Virus record (IMG/VR): IMGVR_UViG_3300038425_000073
Coordinates: 1-37,542 of that record
DNA length: 37,542 nucleotides
Strand: one strand, 5' to 3'
Source: a virus
The notes below the pieces were generated by a model that was not told the DNA's origin, ran no database searches, and was given only the letters and a program-made list of their open reading frames with translations. Within the stretch, counting starts at the first letter, position 1; every line of letters starts with the position of its first letter. Made by a program: the position numbers and the translations under genes. Positions 31,362 to 37,232 of this stretch are shown here, piece by piece.

Positions 31362-32024
31362 CTAAAGAGACTTCCTGTTTCCTTTCATGAAGGTCTCTAG
31401 TTTCTTGTGGACTTCCTCAAGAACGACAACATCCTGTTTGTTGTGCTGAACGATGTAACTCATCGAATGAGGGTTGACCATTGCGGTCTTCCAGATGGTC
31501 GGTTCTAGGGGTGACTTCTCTTCCACATGGAGTAAAGACGCTACAGAGGCTAGTCTGTTGGAGTGCAACTGTAGTTTGCTCTTGACCAGATAGTAGAGGT
31601 CAACGTGCTGAATCTCTCCATAGGCAGGGAACTCAAGACCCCAATCCAAGGCTCTCGTCCTAATCATAGGCATATCGAAGCCAGTTCCGTAGTAAGTATA
31701 GAGAACATCAAACTTTCTCATGGTGTCTATACAAGCCTGAGTCGTTCTCTTGTCGAAAGTCTCAGCAAGTGGTTCGTCTGGAACCTGCATACAGTCCCAG
31801 AGAATTTCTTTAGGAGAACTATCTCGCGGCTTGATTGCCCATGAATACATGATGTTGAAGTCTCCCTGTAGACCGTTGGCTTCAATATCTAGATAGCCTA
31901 GTCTCAGGTCTTTGCTCATGTATTCCTCTTGGAACCTTCGCCAGCAGTTCGGATGTCCTTCGCCAGTGTGCGCGTGTTCGCACTTCCACAGCGCGGGACT
32001 AATCAGTGGTTTCTTACCTTTCAT
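31362..32024 (-). CDS. RNase H-like 3'-5' exonuclease (DEDD type)
   Basis: The product is 220 aa. DEDD motifs appear as LGYLDIEANG (D46, E48), YGTGFDMPMI (D117), HVDLYYL (D142) and HNKQDVVVL (D198), the pattern of YprB/DnaQ-like nucleases. The N-terminus has C15, H17, H19, H24 and C27 (KCEHAHTGEGHPNCW), a possible extra metal site that is uncommon in such exonucleases. It could proofread for the viral polymerase or degrade DNA. Leaderless behind a TATA box, it is co-transcribed with the 56-aa gene. Confidence 0.83.
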   Translation of the reverse strand: MKGKKPLISPALWKCEHAHTGEGHPNCWRRFQEEYMSKDLRLGYLDIEANGLQGDFNIMYSWAIKPRDSSPKEILWDCMQVPDEPLAETFDKRTTQACIDTMRKFDVLYTYYGTGFDMPMIRTRALDWGLEFPAYGEIQHVDLYYLVKSKLQLHSNRLASVASLLHVEEKSPLEPTIWKTAMVNPHSMSYIVQHNKQDVVVLEEVHKKLETFMKGNRKSL

Positions 32025-32046
32025 AGCATACCCACCCTCATGATGG

Positions 32047-32056
32047 TATTTAAGGA
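32047..32056 (-). promoter_or_regulatory. TATA box for the exonuclease gene
   Basis: The minus strand reads TCCTTAAATA, 23-32 bases before ATG 32024. The ten bases are the same as at 31169-31178. Confidence 0.75.
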
Positions 32057-32127
32057 TTCGTTAAATTTCGCGTCCATTGGTTGTAGATACGCGAACAGTC
32101 TACTTAAGCCTTGTCGTTGATAAAGGA

Positions 32128-32769
32128 TTATAAAGGCTCGACAGTCGCAAATCCCTTTGCCGCTTCCAGACCGCCAGAAGTTCCGCAATCGAAGAACTTG
32201 CCCTTCGTCTTGATGACATCGAACTTTGTTCCTTTCTGAATCATCTGAAAGAGAACTTGGCTCATGCTCCCATATCGCAACTGTCCGTTCTTCAGGAGTT
32301 CCTTGGTGGTGGTCTTCATCAAGTCGGTGTAGATGTCCTTCCCTATGTAGGTGTCTGCTGAAACATAGGCGTGTTCCTTGGAGATGAACTCGTCCATGAA
32401 GTTGTAGTTGTCGAAATAGGAGTCAATCGCGCCGAAGACGACCTCTTTGAACTTGGTGTTGACGGTCATAGCAGGGATGCCGCTAGTCATCCAGAGAGAG
32501 GGATTGTTTGACTGTCCCTTGCTTCCCTTGGTATCCAGAAAGAGTGTGATGGTCTTATCGCTAAACGTGCTGTGAGCATTGTCATTATACCACTTGTTCC
32601 ACCAACCCTGATTGATTCGGTTGTGGATTATCCAGACCGTATCGGCTGGAACAGCATGGATTGTCCTCTCAAAGAGGTGATTTCCGTTGCTGTCAACCAA
32701 AAGATGCTTCTGGATTTGGTCAGCCGCGTAACCGCCAGCCATGAGAACTAGAATGCGCTCACTACTCAT
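32128..32769 (-). CDS. Nucleotidyltransferase-like protein
   Basis: The 213-aa protein has the N-terminal pattern of sugar-phosphate nucleotidyltransferases (ILVLMAGGYAADQIQKHLL, with G12-G13 and K21 in the NTP-binding loop), then NHLFERTIHAVPADTVWIIHN. Near the C-terminus, KFFDCGTSGGLEAAKG resembles the 'W.DvGTp..l..A' metal/sugar-site segment. The usual GxGTR signature is altered (GGYAAD), so activity is uncertain. A role in nucleotide-sugar or nucleic-acid modification is possible. Leaderless behind a TATA box. Confidence 0.65.
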   Translation of the reverse strand: MSSERILVLMAGGYAADQIQKHLLVDSNGNHLFERTIHAVPADTVWIIHNRINQGWWNKWYNDNAHSTFSDKTITLFLDTKGSKGQSNNPSLWMTSGIPAMTVNTKFKEVVFGAIDSYFDNYNFMDEFISKEHAYVSADTYIGKDIYTDLMKTTTKELLKNGQLRYGSMSQVLFQMIQKGTKFDVIKTKGKFFDCGTSGGLEAAKGFATVEPL

Positions 32770-32791
32770 GAGTTAGGTATCCCGACCCTGC

Positions 32792-32801
32792 TTTATAAGG
32801 A
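32792..32801 (-). promoter_or_regulatory. TATA box for the nucleotidyltransferase-like gene
   Basis: The minus strand reads TCCTTATAAA, 23-32 bases before ATG 32769, right after the 3' end of the predicted structured RNA. Confidence 0.78.
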
Positions 32802-32805
32802 TTCT

Positions 32806-32938
32806 GGGATTGTCAGGGTTCGCACACTCCCTGTTACGCCCTTTTGGGAAGCGTCAACCCATTATCAACTGAGTCTCCTACGGCCCTTTAAGACCGTAAT
32901 GCGGTGCGGGGTCTCGCTAACTAAGCCCCTGCAATCCC
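32806..32938 (-). ncRNA. Structured non-coding RNA of unknown class (~133 nt)
   Basis: No reading frame fits this intergenic stretch. On the minus strand it begins GGGATTG and ends CAATCCC, a perfect 7-bp closing helix. Inside are further stems: GGGG/CCCC near the 5' end, ACGG/CCGT around CTTAAAGG, ACG-CCC/GGG-CGT closed by AAAA, and CAGGG/CCCTG next to the 3' end. A TATA box lies 23-32 bases before the first G, so the predicted transcript start coincides with the helix start. It is not a standard tRNA: the T-loop and anticodon arm do not fit. It was not recognised as 5S, RNase P or SRP RNA. A guide or regulatory RNA is possible. Confidence 0.65.
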
Positions 32939-32960
32939 GACATCCCTTAGTATAATAGCC

Positions 32961-32970
32961 TATTTAAAGG
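32961..32970 (-). promoter_or_regulatory. TATA box for the structured RNA
   Basis: The minus strand reads CCTTTAAATA, 23-32 bases before base 32938, the first base of the RNA's closing helix. No start codon with an open frame follows at that distance. Confidence 0.72.
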
Positions 32971-32985
32971 TTCTAGATTACTATA

Positions 32986-34056
32986 TTACACGAAGGTTAT
33001 GTCGAGAGCCGTGAGAACGTCTGAGATGTGGTTCCCAATGGTTGTGTTGCCACCGCCAGCGAACAGTAGGGCAACGGCCATCTGGTCACTTTGTCTCATG
33101 ATTAGGGAGCCAGAGTCTCCGCCAGCACTGAATGGAGTAGTCGTGTCCTGAGTGATGACCTGTTCCACGAAGGTTGCCTCATTGGAACCGCTATAGCTGA
33201 CAGTGATGGTTCCAGCGATGTCTATCACCTGCCCAGAAGTGACTCCTGTAGTGCGCCCTGTCTTGGTCACAATGTCTCCATCTATGGCCGCACTTATCCC
33301 TGCCGGAGAGAACAGCCCGTTCTCTTCTGGTTTGAAGTTGGTCTGGTCATTGAGAGTGGCCCAAGCACAGTCTACCAGATTGCTTGCGAGTTGGTGAACT
33401 ATGGGATGTAGTCGTGTCTTTCTCTTGAGTTCCTTGGCCAGCCCGTTGTAAACACCAGAGATGAATGTCGCATTGGGGCAATTGCTTGGCTGTGCGTTGT
33501 CATACTGGATGGGAATGAAGTTGGTGAGTTTGGCCACTTGACTGGTCAGTAGAGTGCCGCCGTCATATGCTCCCGGCTGAAGGATGGGGTCTCCTATACT
33601 CGCGTTGTTCTCATTGGCCAAAACGTGGTTGTTACTCAGGATGCCGATGTGACCTGATGCGTCCTTCACGAAGTAGTCTATCGTGCCAGCCGTAATCTCG
33701 TAGTGACCTACGCTGATTCCACCTATGAGTGGCCGGAACGCCTTCGTTGGGTCTTGAAAGGGTGGAGCCGACCTTATCTTCTGGTGGCCAATCTCCACGA
33801 TGTCAACGGGCGTGGTCATCTTAAACTTTCCGTCGCCCATGTCTATCATCCATTCTATCTCGTCTGGGATGGTCTGAAATATGGCCAGTTGAGAAGTGGG
33901 AATCTTCTTTTCGACATAGACCCTTATCGCCTTGCGACCCGTCTTTTTGCCGCCAGCGATTTCGTCCTTCAGGTCTTCGCTATACCCATTGACATTCGGG
34001 TAGGTAGCGCGAATCTCTTTCAGTTTCTCTATCAGTTTCGGATGAAGATTACCCAT
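32986..34056 (-). CDS. Trypsin-like serine protease
   Basis: The product is 356 aa. The chymotrypsin-fold catalytic triad can be read: H144 (LSNNHVLANEN), D229 (NLVDCAWATL) and S315 (SAGGDSGSLIM). Before it, residues ~40-90 (RKAIRVYVEKKIP ... PVDIVEIG) form a prodomain-like region, and GGISVGHYEITAGTI leads into the protease. This matches a prokaryotic S1-type family with a GDSG serine motif and no signal peptide. In a virus it could mature capsid proteins, act on the host or be carried in the virion; prohead proteases are usually of other folds. Leaderless behind a TATA box. Confidence 0.85.
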   Translation of the reverse strand: MGNLHPKLIEKLKEIRATYPNVNGYSEDLKDEIAGGKKTGRKAIRVYVEKKIPTSQLAIFQTIPDEIEWMIDMGDGKFKMTTPVDIVEIGHQKIRSAPPFQDPTKAFRPLIGGISVGHYEITAGTIDYFVKDASGHIGILSNNHVLANENNASIGDPILQPGAYDGGTLLTSQVAKLTNFIPIQYDNAQPSNCPNATFISGVYNGLAKELKRKTRLHPIVHQLASNLVDCAWATLNDQTNFKPEENGLFSPAGISAAIDGDIVTKTGRTTGVTSGQVIDIAGTITVSYSGSNEATFVEQVITQDTTTPFSAGGDSGSLIMRQSDQMAVALLFAGGGNTTIGNHISDVLTALDITFV

Positions 34057-34077
34057 ACCCTATCAGTGGTTGGCAAG

Positions 34078-34087
34078 ACATATAAAG
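34078..34087 (-). promoter_or_regulatory. TATA box for the protease gene
   Basis: The minus strand reads CTTTATATGT, 22-31 bases before ATG 34056, just after the stop of the upstream gene. Confidence 0.7.
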
Positions 34088-34088
34088 A

Positions 34089-34394
34089 TTACGCTAACTT
34101 AATCTCTTTTGGCGTGTAGGTTAGGACGGTCTGGCCCTCATTCTCATGCTCGATAGTGAAGACCATAGCAAGCAGAACTAGGGTCTGATACTCGCTCTTG
34201 ACGGTCTTGAAGAGTTGGGTAGCGTAGGACTCTGGACTGGTCTTGGCTTCCTCTGAGATGTGAGACATAATAACCTGAAGGTCTCTTCGGGCTTGCCAGA
34301 TGATTTTGGGTGGGAGAACCTCTCCTTTGAGTTTGGGAATGTCCACTATGAGAGAGACTTGGGGCTGTCCCGCGTAGGCGAAAGTCACTTGCAT
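34089..34394 (-). CDS. Hypothetical protein
   Basis: The 101-aa alpha/beta protein starts MQVTFAYAGQPQVSLIVDIPK, has a long central helix region (WQARRDLQVIMSHISEEAKT) and ends in strands (LLAMVFTIEHENEGQTVLTY). Leaderless behind a TATA box. No family recognised. Confidence 0.7.
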   Translation of the reverse strand: MQVTFAYAGQPQVSLIVDIPKLKGEVLPPKIIWQARRDLQVIMSHISEEAKTSPESYATQLFKTVKSEYQTLVLLAMVFTIEHENEGQTVLTYTPKEIKLA

Positions 34395-34417
34395 AGGTTA
34401 CATTGTAGGATTGATGC

Positions 34418-34427
34418 TATTTAAAGG
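34418..34427 (-). promoter_or_regulatory. TATA box for the gene at 34089-34394
   Basis: The minus strand reads CCTTTAAATA, 24-33 bases before ATG 34394. Confidence 0.75.
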
Positions 34428-34440
34428 TTTTCAAAGAAAG

Positions 34441-34450
34441 TCTTTAAATA
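34441..34450 (+). promoter_or_regulatory. TATA box for the endonuclease VII-like gene
   Basis: TCTTTAAATA lies 23-32 bases before ATG 34473. Confidence 0.75.
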
Positions 34451-34472
34451 ATGGGACAACCAGAGAGAACCT

Positions 34473-34796
34473 ATGCCTTGGTCGAAAGCGCATAGGAATG
34501 AGTATACGAAAAGATGGCAGAGAGCAAATCTCGAACTTGTCAAGGTATACAACTTCAAAACCCAACTCAAAAAGAAGTATGGCCTATCTCTTGAAGACTT
34601 TGAGAAGTTATGGCAGAGCCAAAAGGGGCTATGCAAGGTCTGTGGAAAAGTTCTAGTGAGACGAAAGGGTGGCTATGCGATAGACCACGACCATAATACA
34701 ATGAAGATAAGAGGGATAATCTGTCAGCATTGTAACGCCTCTATAGGATGGTATGAAAGATACAAGTTGAAACTGCAAGACTATTTAAGGCTTTAA
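34473..34796 (+). CDS. Endonuclease VII-type HNH endonuclease
   Basis: The product is 107 aa. A basic N-terminus is followed by the family signature LKKKYGLSLEDFEKLW, then the zinc/His-Me finger: C54/C57 (LCKVCG), the catalytic AIDHDHNT (D71-H74), IRGIICQHCN (C84/C87, N88) and a closing helix ending in YL. T4 endonuclease VII resolves branched DNA, while many small free-standing relatives in phage genomes behave as homing endonucleases. It stands alone, which favours homing. Its TAA stop lies inside the next gene's TATA box. Confidence 0.9.
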   Translation: MPWSKAHRNEYTKRWQRANLELVKVYNFKTQLKKKYGLSLEDFEKLWQSQKGLCKVCGKVLVRRKGGYAIDHDHNTMKIRGIICQHCNASIGWYERYKLKLQDYLRL

Positions 34797-34800
34797 ATAG
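34791..34800 (+). promoter_or_regulatory. TATA box overlapping the HNH gene stop codon
   Basis: CTTTAAATAG lies 22-31 bases before ATG 34822. The TAA at 34794-34796 is both the HNH stop codon and part of the TATA core. Confidence 0.78.
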
Positions 34801-34821
34801 AACTTCATCCTAAGATAGATT

Positions 34822-35280
34822 ATGCTCCGTAACTCTCAAGGGAAGCCAGCATTCTGGCGTATCAGCACCACTAATGACCCTACCAACAAGACCATCGAGA
34901 TACGGTCAGACTATCCCTTCGTCTACGTCTATCAGACGCTTCAAGGACAGCCATTGGGCGTGTCTCAGGCTCCGACTGGCACATGGAGTCCCTTGATTGC
35001 AACATGGACATTCCCACCGATACCCTACCCTAACAGCATAAATGTAGAGGTTCTAGACGGTGCAAGCCATCAGTCCTATGGCTCTTTCGTGCTTGCGGTC
35101 TATGGTGGCGATGTCTACGCTATGAAGATGACCTACCCAAGCACCGAAAGCAACAACCCTGCTGGACATGGTTACATTGACGCTATGGTGAACGGGTGTA
35201 GAATGACGGTCTACGCAGAGAACTATATGGGCCTAGACTTCGAGAATGATGATGTCTGGACGAGAGGTTCTGGCAACTAG
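34822..35280 (+). CDS. Beta-rich hypothetical protein (possible virion protein)
   Basis: The 152-aa protein is full of short aromatic strands (DYPFVYVYQTLQG, SLIATWTF-like runs, YGSFVLAVYGGDVYAMKM) and ends GLDFENDDVWTRGSGN. It is acidic and lacks Cys clusters or membrane spans. A small jelly-roll or Ig-like decoration or accessory virion protein is plausible, unproven. It ends exactly at the inverted repeat that separates it from the convergent operon. Confidence 0.68.
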   Translation: MLRNSQGKPAFWRISTTNDPTNKTIEIRSDYPFVYVYQTLQGQPLGVSQAPTGTWSPLIATWTFPPIPYPNSINVEVLDGASHQSYGSFVLAVYGGDVYAMKMTYPSTESNNPAGHGYIDAMVNGCRMTVYAENYMGLDFENDDVWTRGSGN

Positions 35281-35334
35281 GTTATCAAGACATTCTGTTA
35301 TTCCTGTTATGATTGTTACATTTGTCTTGATAAC
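35281..35334. terminator. Perfect 12-bp inverted repeat between convergent genes (candidate bidirectional terminator)
   Basis: GTTATCAAGACA at 35281-35292 is perfectly repeated in reverse complement at 35323-35334, with a T-rich 30-base spacer containing two CTGTTAT copies. The repeat starts at the base after the plus-strand stop, and its last base is the first base of the minus-strand stop codon complement. Other convergent junctions here have no gap at all. It could form an RNA hairpin ending both transcripts, or be a protein-binding or recombination site. Confidence 0.6.
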
Positions 35335-35495
35335 TAATCGTTCCGATTCATGAAGCCACCACGCGCCCTCTCGAAGCATCCCATAGTGCAGAAGACCTCT
35401 TCTGTCAGCCCTTCCTCTTTGTCTTTGAAAGCAATGTAGGTCTGACCCACTAGCAGTTTCTTTGGGTCTACCTCAGTCCCACACGGACACCGCAT
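35334..35495 (-). CDS. 53-aa zinc-ribbon-like protein
   Basis: The gene runs from ATG 35495 to TAG 35334-35336. CPCG at residues 3-6 and a C-x3-C pair near residues 37-41 (FCTMGCF) suggest a four-cysteine zinc site. The ends are basic (RARGGFMNRND). It starts five bases after the stop of the upstream gene and shares its promoter. Confidence 0.68.
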   Translation of the reverse strand: MRCPCGTEVDPKKLLVGQTYIAFKDKEEGLTEEVFCTMGCFERARGGFMNRND

Positions 35496-35500
35496 AACGA

Positions 35501-35725
35501 CTACCCAAACATTGGAACTGCCGCCTTCGGTTGCTCTTCCTTCTCGAAAGCATCGTCCAGAACCTTGTGGAAGATGGTCTTCGTAAGCATCAGTTTGGAT
35601 TCGACCAAAAGGTGGTCTCTCTGAAGCGAGTCGAACAGTGCCACAACGTCCTTCTCGCTCATGTCATGCCGTAGACTGTTTGCGAACTCAAGTAGTTCCT
35701 TTTCTACGTCTCTTTCATTTCCCAT
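35501..35725 (-). CDS. Small helical hypothetical protein
   Basis: The 74-aa protein begins at ATG 35725; a TTG two codons upstream is less well spaced from the TATA box. Almost wholly helical and charged (VEKELLEFANSLRHDMSEKDVVALFDSL), it ends with a short flexible tail. It heads the two-gene minus-strand unit. No family recognised. Confidence 0.68.
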   Translation of the reverse strand: MGNERDVEKELLEFANSLRHDMSEKDVVALFDSLQRDHLLVESKLMLTKTIFHKVLDDAFEKEEQPKAAVPMFG

Positions 35726-35748
35726 GTCCAACTCATTCGTGAGAGCCT

Positions 35749-35758
35749 ATTTAAGCGT
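35749..35758 (-). promoter_or_regulatory. TATA box for the two-gene unit 35725-35334
   Basis: The minus strand reads CGCTTAAATA, 24-33 bases before ATG 35725. Confidence 0.75.
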
Positions 35759-35784
35759 TCTTGGTCGGGCCGCTATTAAGAACC

Positions 35785-35794
35785 CTTATTAAGA
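35785..35794 (+). promoter_or_regulatory. TATA-like element for the Vsr-like endonuclease gene
   Basis: CTTATTAAGA lies 29-38 bases before ATG 35823, a little farther than usual. Confidence 0.5.
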
Positions 35795-35822
35795 TGTGTT
35801 GTTTTCTATTCTCCAACTCAAC

Positions 35823-36254
35823 ATGGACTTCAGATTAGAGGCTATACGGTCAGCAAATCGTAAGCGGAGATGGAAACGTAAAAGACTAGGTGACTTACCA
35901 CAGAAAACTGAAGCCAAACTCGCAAGGGCTGAGACACCCGCCGAAGGGGTCATGAAAGCCATCCTCAACTTCATCAAGGTTCACTTTTCATTTCAGAAGT
36001 CCTTCTTCTTTCCAGAGGGGTTTCCACGTTTTTATGTGGTAGACTTCGACCTGCCCCGCTATTCTCTAATCATAGAGGTAGACGGAAGACAGCATCAGGA
36101 AGACAGACAACGAGACTATGACAATGTGAGAAGTTATAGATTGAAGAAGTATTGCTATAGGGATGTGCTTCGGTTCACTAATGACCAAGTGCTTTTCACT
36201 CCTCAAAAGGTCTTGGATAGGATTGAATGGGAGATGGAGCACCGCAGAACATGA
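35823..36254 (+). CDS. Vsr/DUF559-like endonuclease
   Basis: The product is 143 aa from ATG 35823 (an in-frame GTG at 35796 is less likely). The basic N-terminal tail (RSANRKRRWKRKRLG) is followed by the family pattern TPAEGVMKAIL (38-48), VVDFDLPRYSLIIEVDGRQH with D74/D76, E85, D87 and H91, and D98-Y-D100. This is the PD-(D/E)XK-like fold of very-short-patch repair and homing endonucleases. Free-standing, no mismatch-repair partner nearby, so a selfish homing role is most likely. Confidence 0.82.
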   Translation: MDFRLEAIRSANRKRRWKRKRLGDLPQKTEAKLARAETPAEGVMKAILNFIKVHFSFQKSFFFPEGFPRFYVVDFDLPRYSLIIEVDGRQHQEDRQRDYDNVRSYRLKKYCYRDVLRFTNDQVLFTPQKVLDRIEWEMEHRRT

Positions 36255-36259
36255 GAATG

Positions 36260-36269
36260 CTTATAAAGG
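36260..36269 (+). promoter_or_regulatory. TATA box for the gene at 36291
   Basis: CTTATAAAGG lies 22-31 bases before ATG 36291 and rules out the in-frame upstream start at 36276. Confidence 0.78.
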
Positions 36270-36290
36270 GTAGGGTTGCAAGAGTGGGGT

Positions 36291-36545
36291 ATGAGCACGA
36301 ATGCTGATAAGAAGTTCCATCTGCATATAGCAGAGAGTGGCATTCTCGATGTCTCTTCTACAAAGGCTGTCCCGGCCTTCAGAATCCAAGCGCGAATCTC
36401 CTATTATGAGAAGAGCAGTGACGGGACGATGATTGGGAAGAAGCAGACGCTCGACACGACCAAAGGCGACCTTATTGCTGAGATAGAGATATGGGAAGAG
36501 GAACCGAAATCTTCAAATACCCTCAAGAACAAGGGGTCTGCATGA
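36291..36545 (+). CDS. Small beta-rich hypothetical protein
   Basis: The 84-aa protein shows paired strands (KFHLHIAESGILDV; AFRIQARISYYEKSS) and a terminal acidic strand (GDLIAEIEIWEEE). It is the first gene of an operon whose members overlap by ATGA or TAATG to the end of the window. No family recognised. Confidence 0.68.
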   Translation: MSTNADKKFHLHIAESGILDVSSTKAVPAFRIQARISYYEKSSDGTMIGKKQTLDTTKGDLIAEIEIWEEEPKSSNTLKNKGSA

Positions 36546-36805
36546 GCACAGAACTACCAAGTCCTGAACGAAAGATTACTGTCCCTATCACAGCGCAGAC
36601 GAGAGCCGATTTTGAAGAGAAGGTGAAAGCGGCACTCAAGGCCGAATACAAAGCAGGAGATGTCGTGGACATCCAAAAGTTTTCAGACGAGCATCAGGTT
36701 CGCACTGGCAACGTGAGAAAGATAGTAGAGGCACTCGACAAGGAAGGCTATCCCTTGAAGTTGCCTATAGTCGTGAAGATGCCAATCAAGAGTGAGAAAA
36801 GATGA
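36542..36805 (+). CDS. Small winged-helix-like protein
   Basis: The product is 87 aa from ATG 36542, overlapping the previous stop (ATGA). A TATA-like CTTCAAATAC (36510-36519) lies 23-32 bases upstream and may give a second promoter. Residues ~20-80 (EKVKAALKAEY, VVDIQKFSDEH, TGNVRKIVEALDKEGYPLKL) look like a three-helix winged helix with recognition helix near NVRKIVEAL. Possibly a DNA-binding regulator; target unknown. Confidence 0.65.
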   Translation: MSTELPSPERKITVPITAQTRADFEEKVKAALKAEYKAGDVVDIQKFSDEHQVRTGNVRKIVEALDKEGYPLKLPIVVKMPIKSEKR

Positions 36806-37005
36806 GACCCGCATTACTGATTCTGAACCATTACTTCGTGTTGGAAAACAATGGATTAGTTACTTCTCCTGTGAATAGTGAAGTGTATTGGGTAGGGGAT
36901 GCAGAAAGAACCTATTTAGAGGCCATTGAGTTCTTCACTCTAGCCCTGAAGACCTACAAGGAAGACCAAGCAAAGAGAGAGGCAGAAAAGGCGAGAACAA
37001 GATGA
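36802..37005 (+). CDS. Small hypothetical protein
   Basis: The 67-aa protein starts with hydrophobic residues (PALLILNHYFVLENNG) and ends in a long charged helix (ALKTYKEDQAKREAEKARTR). It has ATGA overlaps at both ends. No family recognised. Confidence 0.65.
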   Translation: MRPALLILNHYFVLENNGLVTSPVNSEVYWVGDAERTYLEAIEFFTLALKTYKEDQAKREAEKARTR

Positions 37006-37232
37006 GCACACCTATTAAGGTCACGAAGGAGCAGATACGGAAGAAGATTCTAGGAGTGGCTGAGAGATACAGAGGAGAACCGCCTGAGTGGAGATACGGC
37101 TATCTTTGCGCCTTGCATGACATCGCTGAAGACGATGGAGACGAGATGAAGTGCGACCACTACAACGCACCGGAGCAACTTGAGGCGTTCTTCAAACTGA
37201 TAGGCAAGGACTACCAAAAAGTGAAGGAGTAA
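37002..37232 (+). CDS. Small hypothetical protein
   Basis: The 76-aa helical acidic protein (KEQIRKKILGVAERY; EQLEAFFKLIGKDYQ) has a short Cys/His stretch (KCDHYN) in the middle. ATGA overlap with the previous gene and TAATG with the next. No family recognised. Confidence 0.65.
   Translation: MSTPIKVTKEQIRKKILGVAERYRGEPPEWRYGYLCALHDIAEDDGDEMKCDHYNAPEQLEAFFKLIGKDYQKVKE

Noticed and set aside
32057-32127. Short gap with CGCG pairs as a regulatory element
   Set aside because: No convincing hairpin, frame or promoter; I see nothing supportable.
32806-32938. tRNA gene, possibly with intron, because of a 7-bp acceptor-like helix and a D-arm-like GGGG/CCCC
   Set aside because: No TTCRA T-loop on the minus strand, a 10-base loop in the 3' hairpin, an extra base before the closing helix and no consistent 7-base anticodon loop. 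Kept as an unclassified RNA.
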